This document shows positions 57,772 through 64,000 of a stretch of DNA of 64,000 nt, one piece after another. The stretch covers positions 27,524,501-27,588,500 of the forward strand of contig NC_092672.1 of NCBI RefSeq assembly GCF_964355755.1. Reading direction: 5' to 3'. Each line of letters begins with the position of its first letter. Position 1 is the stretch's first letter. A model generated the notes under the pieces. The model saw nothing but the letters and a program-made list of their open reading frames with translations. It searched no databases and was not told the DNA's origin. The stretch comes from Antedon mediterranea (taxonomy: Eukaryota; Echinodermata; Crinoidea; Comatulida; Antedonidae). The position numbers and the translations under genes were made by a program.

Positions 57772-60700
57772 ATGTCGACATTAAAGACCCGTTTTATTCA
57801 AGTAACACCAGTAAGTTATTCTTGAATATCATTTCCTACAAACTGTATAGTTTGGTTTTATTTTATTTAAGATTTAGGCGAAAATACATTGATTTTAAAA
57901 ATTATATTTGGCGCTCATCGGGGACGGGATAGAAAAAATAAGGTCCGCACACAATGTGTGATTTGGGTTGGGTATCACGTACATCTGTCAACAACTCGGA
58001 GAGAAATATTTAAAAGTTTATCACATACTATTTAGTATAGGCTTGAGCTATAATTTTTTAGTAATTTTGCATTATCTCTCTATTGCTATAATTATTATTT
58101 GTAAAACAAAAAAAAGAAAAAAAATATATTGTAAGACCATAATAACGCAAAAATGTTATCTGCACATAACAACAGCGCAGGTTCTGTCTTGACAACAGTT
58201 ACGCCCCACTGTTTTACGTCACACGTACGAACGGCGGATCCGTGTGGTTCATCGTCATGATGATGTACGTACATTCTCAGCACACACATACGTCATAGAC
58301 ACACTGCGGTGATGATGTGATTATTGGCGGTTGGTTGTGTGTGACGGGTGTCACGAAAGCTCAGACCACGAAAGCTCAGACCCCCTAAGACCTAAGATCA
58401 CGAAAGCTAAGACCCAACACCTAAGATTACAAATACTAAGATATACTACAGCTTAAAAACAATACTTGTTTATCCATACATAATTTTAAACACAGTAGGT
58501 TTCATTTATTACCATAAATATAATTTAATACTACCGCAAAACATAGATAAACTCACATTATTTTCGCCCGTTGAGTAAATGTATATTTTTTCTTTACAAC
58601 AAACAAACTTGACGGGTTGTTTGTTGGTATATATTTACTCCATTGTGTTGCTTCAGAGGATGTTTTTCTTACGCACCTGCCTTTCTTGTATTTTGACTCC
58701 AAATTTGTTGACTAACTTTATCCTGAACACCACACTTTAAAATTAGGACTTATAAGTACTTTCAGAAGGAGAAACACATAATAACAAATAAATAAATCCT
58801 TTAAATTGATGATTTTACAGATGTGTTTCTTTGTATACTGTAATGACAATGTAACTCCTCGAGCTCGGCCCCCCATGCTCAATGTTTTTGTTTCTATGGA
58901 GCGCCAAAAGAGCAACAATAATAGTACAAGTATAAAAACAGAAAGAAAACGAAACAAAAAAACTTATCATGATTTTTAAATTAAAATTTATTTGCCAGTA
59001 TTTATTTCTTCGTACTTGCATGATTATACTATTATCATTACAATTTTAATTTTACATTGTTCCATCCACACTGTAGATGGACTCCACAGAGTTTTCAGCC
59101 CTCTATATAATTTTTGCTCTTTTGACGTTCCATAGAAACAAAAACATTGAACATGGCCCATGGGGTAGGCCTACTGTCCTGTAGGCTAGTCATTTTGTGT
59201 GCGAGAAAAACGTCTGTAAAATCTTCAATTTAAAAATGTATTTGTTACTTTTTATGTGATTCTTTTTCATGAAAGTGCCAATTCTAAGGTGTGGTATTCA
59301 GAATAATTGTTGGGAGTTAAAATACAAGGCAGGTGCGAAAGATAAATATTTGTAATCTTAGGTGTTGGGTCTTAGCTTTCGTGATCTTAGGTCTTAGGGG
59401 GTCTGAGCTTTCGTGGTCTGAGCTTTCGTGACACCCTGTGTGTGACGTTTTAGGCTACTTTTAACCAATAAGCAGCTTTTGTCCGATATCTGTAATTTAC
59501 ATATTATCGATCAAATAGTAAAAGGAGTTCTTTTGACTGAACCCGTCTCCCCCCCCCCCCCCCGCTGATGAGACACGCGGTAGCCTAGCCTAGGCCAAGG
59601 CTATAATTAATAATAAGCCTAGGCCTAGTAATGGTTTAGGCTAGGCCTAATTTATGTATTTTAAACAATCTATTTGTTGTGCAGATTCATGGTAACATTA
59701 AAGATATCGAATCCCAGTTACCAGAGGGTGATGTAGCTGGCCTATCTCAAGAAAGCACAACATCTGTGCGAGATACCCTCAAAATTGAGAAAGAGACCGA
59801 TTCCTCCATCATCAATGATAAGCAGGTCATCAGCAGAGAGGATCAGATGGCTTCTGAGACATCTTCCCAGCAGCAGGACCCAAAAGACAAGAGTCTTTCT
59901 GAAGAAGAAGAAAACAGCACCTCTTCTACTAGTCGTGGAACCTGGGACACGAAAGGGGATTTTCTGTTGTCTTGTCTGGGGTATGCTGTTGGGTTAGGAA
60001 ATATATGGAGATTTCCTTACCTGTGTTATGAAAATGGTGGCGGTAAGCATCTTTTTTGTTTGTTTATTATTAAAAAACATTAGGCTAAACCTCTAGGCCC
60101 TATAGGCCCTAAGTCTAGTATTAAATAGGCCTAGGGCCTAGTGATAGATTAGAGATAAAATAAAAGTGCATGATTAATAAAATCAGACTTTAAATAGGAA
60201 ATTTTGCAGTTTTTTTAATAAAGTTATTCACTGTAAAAAAAATCAACACAAAAATTATTATTTCACAAGACAAAAGGAAAGGTTTCAGTTTGGAAATTAG
60301 TCATTTTGAATGGTTTAAGACAAATTATTCATATCAAGACAAGTATCTGATATTGTTTTGATCTAGGCCTATATATTGCTCTGGTTTGATTATTATTATT
60401 TTATTATAATTCATAATCACATTATCATATAAAATGAATAAATCATAAATGATTAAAGTAAAATGTTCAGCTTATTATTGCACACTAAACAGACTGTATA
60501 TGAGAATATGTATATAAAATCATGTATCATTTTAGGTGCATTCCTTATACCTTTTGCAACCATGCTGTTGTTAGCTGGACTTCCCATGTTCTTCATGGAG
60601 CTTTGCCTTGGACAGTACTCCAGCAGTGGACCAGCAACTGTCTGGAGGATTTCACCAATGTTTAGAGGTAAATTCAGTTTTGAATAAACTCTGAACCTTT

Positions 60701-63700
60701 TGCAATTTTGGAGAAAGTCCAGTTCGGTCTTCTTATGTCTTTTTCCTATTTTTTTTCTACTCCTGTAGGTCTTTTTTTTGTAGATTAAAGGAAATGATGA
60801 TTTGAAATCCAAAACTCTAAATAATAAATAAAAACAGAGTGACTGGCCGAGCGGTTAAGACAGTGGAACCGTAATTACGTAGCCATAACATCGGCAGGGG
60901 TTTGAGTCTCACTCACTCCATGGTTCTGGTGGTAGAACGAGTCTTCTCGGATAAGGACTATAAACCGTAGGTCCAGTGTACACATCTAGCTCGTGTGCAC
61001 TTTAAAGAACCTAGTACATCTTTCGAGACGAGTAGGGGGTTACCCCGGTGTATTAGTACATCACAGCCACTGATCACCAACTGGGCCCTCTGGGAGACCA
61101 GTCTTTGACTGAAGAGGCTACCCAGTATAAATATAAATTTCAACAACACTACATTTTAATTTAACAGACACATTTAGGTTAAGCTACAGCAACAAAATTA
61201 ACAAACATAAAACTGGTTTCAATTTGTTTTCAATAACTGACCACAAAATTATACTACAGTATATTATTAATGAATTTTGGAGTTTAAACTTAGATAATAA
61301 ATATTATTATAATAGTAAAATAGAACCCCTATTAAGGGGACACCTTTGGGACTAAAAAGCGTCCCCTTAATAGTAGTGTATTTTGAATAGGAGTTGGTTA
61401 AAGTGGTAAAACACAATATATTTCCCTTGTTCATGTCATGGGAAAGTGTCTTAATAGAAATTTCACATGTTAGTTTAAATATCATTGAAACTCATTTAAA
61501 ATCTCTTTATAAATTTTACCAGTTTTGTATCAAATATTTTGGTCCTTTTTTTTCTATGTAAATGTTATTTTGTTGTAAATGAGCTTCAGTTAATACTCTT
61601 CCTGCGAGCTATCATATGGAAGCTTCAAAGTGCTGGAGAACAGAGCGGTGTAAATGGTTCCTTGGCTTTTCTTCTTTTTTTTGGAGGGAGGGGGGGGGGT
61701 TATTTTTATGGATCATATTGTGTGTAAAGTGCTTAGAAACATTGTATTAGGTGTTAAGACTAACATTATTATTAATATTATTATTCACTTGGAATTTGTA
61801 AGTCAACTCCAGAAACCATTTTAAAACTTTTTTTTTGTCATGTATAGGAATGGGTTACGGAATGGTGCTGATTTCAACTTTTATCGCCCTTTACTACAAT
61901 GTTATCATAACATACATATTGTATTACATGTTTGCTTCATTCACTAACAAACTGCCCTGGATCGGATGTAACAACCCTTGGAACACGGACATGTGTAACG
62001 GCATCTACGACGAGTGTCTGAGCACTGGTAACAAGATCATGACGGTGAACAACACATGCGTTGGTGTCGACTCCCTTTCAGAAGAACAACTTGACTTTTA
62101 CAATATTGGACTCAACACACTAGGAGAAATAGATCTAAGTAACTACATCGATCCATTGAAGTCAAAACGGAAACTTCCCAGCGAAGAGTATTTCAAGTAA
62201 TATAGTTCATATTTTATAAAGAGTTGAAAATTGATGTTGCCTGATTAGATTACTGTTTCTTCAGTGATACCACAGAGTAACTCTAACCATGTACTTTTAC
62301 TTGAGAAAAAATAGAAATTAAAAATATTGAATATGCTTTCTAAAATATGATGGCTAGGTAATATCAAGTACTATGTTCATATTGTACTTAATACGAGCAT
62401 TAGCCATTGACATTCATGAAATCAACTTCGATGAATTGAAACAGTGATCAACTCAGAAGTTTTGTAATATCAAAAGATTGCAAAAACTCACTATTTTTAT
62501 TTTAGGAATGCTGTACTGCATGAGGCCTCTGGGATTGGTGATTTGAGCACTGTTGTTTGGCCATTACTAAGCTGTCTTGTCTTTGCTTGGATCATCATCT
62601 ATTTCTGTCTTCAGAAAGGCATTAAATCTTCAGGAAAAGTAAGCAATGCAATATATTATAAATAAATCAAAGATCTTTACATTTAATGGGAGAAAACATC
62701 TCTCAATGTCTATAGGTTTAATCTCATATAAATAGATGTTCAGTTTATTCACTGATGGTGGTCAGATACTAGAGAATTGCATGTAAGGTTTTTTAATTAT
62801 AGTTATCAATAAATGTATGGTTAGCGTTAGAATGACATTATGTTTAAATGTCTTGTTTTATATAGGTGGTATACTTCACAGCAACATTCCCATACATTGT
62901 ATTGGTACTTTTCTTGATACTTGGACTGACATTGGAAGGTAGTTACAACGGCATTAAGTTCTTCCTAACCCCACGCTGGGAAATCCTCTATGAACCAAAA
63001 GTAAGTTTGTTAAATCAGGGAGGTATACCTCCCTGGTTAAACCTCTTTATTATTGTGGGTGTGGACATTGTTATTCATCTAGGTACTATAAAGTTTAGAA
63101 GGATACATCTATTCAACTGGACTTACTTGTTAACATAACAGCAACGTTTCACAACCTATCTATATTAATATGTGTTACATTGGGTAATGTTATCTGATTA
63201 TAACTAAATCTGCTCTCAACGTTTATGGTTGTAAATATTCATTTTGTAGTACTAGTAGTACTAAGTACTGAATTTAGAAATTACCTTATAACAAACAAAC
63301 TATTTAGTGTTAGTGACACTACTAATGCATGTTTCATGCTTTTATAATGGTGCTATTTTATTACAGTATTGTTTTGATGTGGTTTATAAACAACTAGATA
63401 AGGCACTCAAAGAGCGCAAACCTCCGTCTAGGCATATAATTAAATCATGTATTCCCATACAGCTATGAAACCATCCTTTAAAATCGAACAAAAACTTTTT
63501 GAGTAATCCTGTAACAAATATAGAAAGAAACAAACATCGATTGACCTCATAACCTCTAAGGTACTACTAAGGTAATGACGAGATGATTAATGTAGGCCCA
63601 GTTTGGAGCTCATACATAGACTAGTTCTGGTGGTGGAACAACTCTTTCTAATAATGACTTAAAAATGGAGGTACACACAGGAGGTACACACAGCTTGTGT

Positions 63701-64000
63701 GCTCATTAGAGAGAACCCAGTTCGTCCTTCCTCATAAATAAGGGGTTAAAATAATGGTGTTCTGTTCTTTGTCAGCATGAAGCCATAGTGCCGCCTGACC
63801 TTTCAATTTCAAATAAACATTTAATTTTCTTACTTGAACATCAATATTTAAAATAAGAGGAAGATGGCACTTGACAACACACACAAATACAAATAATCAC
63901 CATTTCATTATTTTTTAGGTATGGCTGGACGCAGCAATTCAGATTTTCTTCTCCCTTAGTACATCATTTGGGGGATTACTGACATTGTCCTCGTACAACA
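57772..64000 (+). CDS. SLC6 family Na+/Cl- dependent transporter (glycine/proline-transporter-like), 3' part cut by window end
   Basis: A plasma-membrane symporter of the neurotransmitter:sodium symporter family. Exons: 57772-57810 (ATG, 13 codons, donor CCA|GTAAGT), 59685-60042, 60536-60667, 61848-62196, 62506-62638, 62866-63000, 63919-64000 (cut). All joins are GT-AG and in phase, giving 409 codons. A hydrophilic acidic/Ser-rich N-tail of about 100 residues precedes TM1, with the family signature [22 protein letters not shown]2 has [22 protein letters not shown]3 has [10 protein letters not shown] with the conserved Tyr. The long second extracellular loop has a Cys pair ([12 protein letters not shown]) and an N-glycosylation site (NNT). 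TM4, TM5 and TM6 ([20 protein letters not shown], then LSSYN) follow. The TM6 [10 protein letters not shown] segment resembles glycine/proline transporters, but the substrate is not determined. The first exon is the least certain; the others are firm. Confidence 0.9.
58347..59436. mobile_element. Mutator-like non-autonomous element copy 2, 1,090 bp, 10-bp target duplication
   Basis: Near-identical to 16461-17537 along its whole length; differs by small indels. TGTGTGTGAC is present at 58337-58346 and 59437-59446. It occupies more than half of SLC6 intron 1. Confidence 0.88.
59549..59563 (+). repeat. Poly-C run of about 15
   Basis: A pure C run in SLC6 intron 1, about 120 bp before exon 2. 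Length may be an assembly estimate. Confidence 0.8.
60837..61145 (+). mobile_element. tRNA-Leu/Ser-derived SINE, copy 2
   Basis: A box GACTGGCCGAGCGGTTAAG, B box GGGTTTGAGTCTC, and the body collinear with 51183-51494. In SLC6 intron 3. Confidence 0.9.
63605..63760 (+). mobile_element. Diverged tRNA-Leu/Ser SINE body
   Basis: TAGTTCTGGTGGTGGAACAA, then CTTGTGTGCTCATTAGAGAG and AAGGGGTTAAA, following the body order of the other copies. Includes a small GGAGGTACACACA duplication. Head lost. Confidence 0.55.

Noticed and set aside
63001-63138. Extension of SLC6 exon 6 through the donor
   Set aside because: GTAAGT donor at 63001 and the family continuation at 63919 ([11 protein letters not shown]) show that this is intron.

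Overview
The window is eukaryotic, intron-rich and AT-rich. Two conserved animal genes sit in a background of small non-autonomous transposons. The 5S rRNA-derived SINEs, tRNA-derived SINEs with a GCGCTATATAAATG-type tail, frequent TAGGCCTAGG words and the gene content suggest a marine invertebrate deuterostome, most likely an echinoderm. I cannot fix the species from sequence alone.

Gene 1 (minus strand, about 55,740 down to 1,159 and continuing off the left edge) is an axonemal outer-arm dynein heavy chain of the DNAH5/DNAH8 (gamma) group, closest to DNAH8 as I remember the vertebrate proteins. I placed 52 coding exons. They join without any frame break and encode about 2,989 residues: the N-terminal stem, the linker, AAA1, AAA2, AAA3 and the start of AAA4. 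The P-loops are [24 protein letters not shown] and GVGGSGKQ. The microtubule-binding stalk, AAA5, AAA6 and the C-terminus (about 1,600 residues) should lie left of position 1. Most introns are a few hundred bases to 1.5 kb. Intron 42 (9,723-22,823) is 13.1 kb, has a GC donor and is packed with transposons.

Gene 2 (plus strand, 57,772 to the right edge) is an SLC6-type Na+/Cl- coupled transporter, glycine/proline-transporter-like. Seven exons are visible, covering the acidic N-terminal tail and TM1 to TM6, and the gene is cut by the window end. The two genes are head to head, with about 2.0 kb between their start codons.

The repeats are the most unusual part. (1) A TTAA-flanked palindromic MITE family has 11 copies; 8 of the 10 intronic copies end within 75 bp of an exon. 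(2) Two 1.1 kb copies of one inverted-repeat element each have a perfect 10-bp target duplication, one in the dynein gene and one in the transporter gene. (3) Two TIR elements lie end to end and share one 9-bp direct repeat. (4) A repeat family about 1.45 kb long has a terminal hairpin. (5) A spliced, decayed transposon gene on the minus strand carries an in-frame tandem repeat of basic residues. (6) Two introns contain duplicated dynein exon fragments. (7) There are two sub-types of 5S-derived SINE, tRNA-derived SINEs, hAT-like elements and two minisatellites with periods of about 50 bp. I saw no bacterial features, CRISPR array or functional tRNA/rRNA gene.
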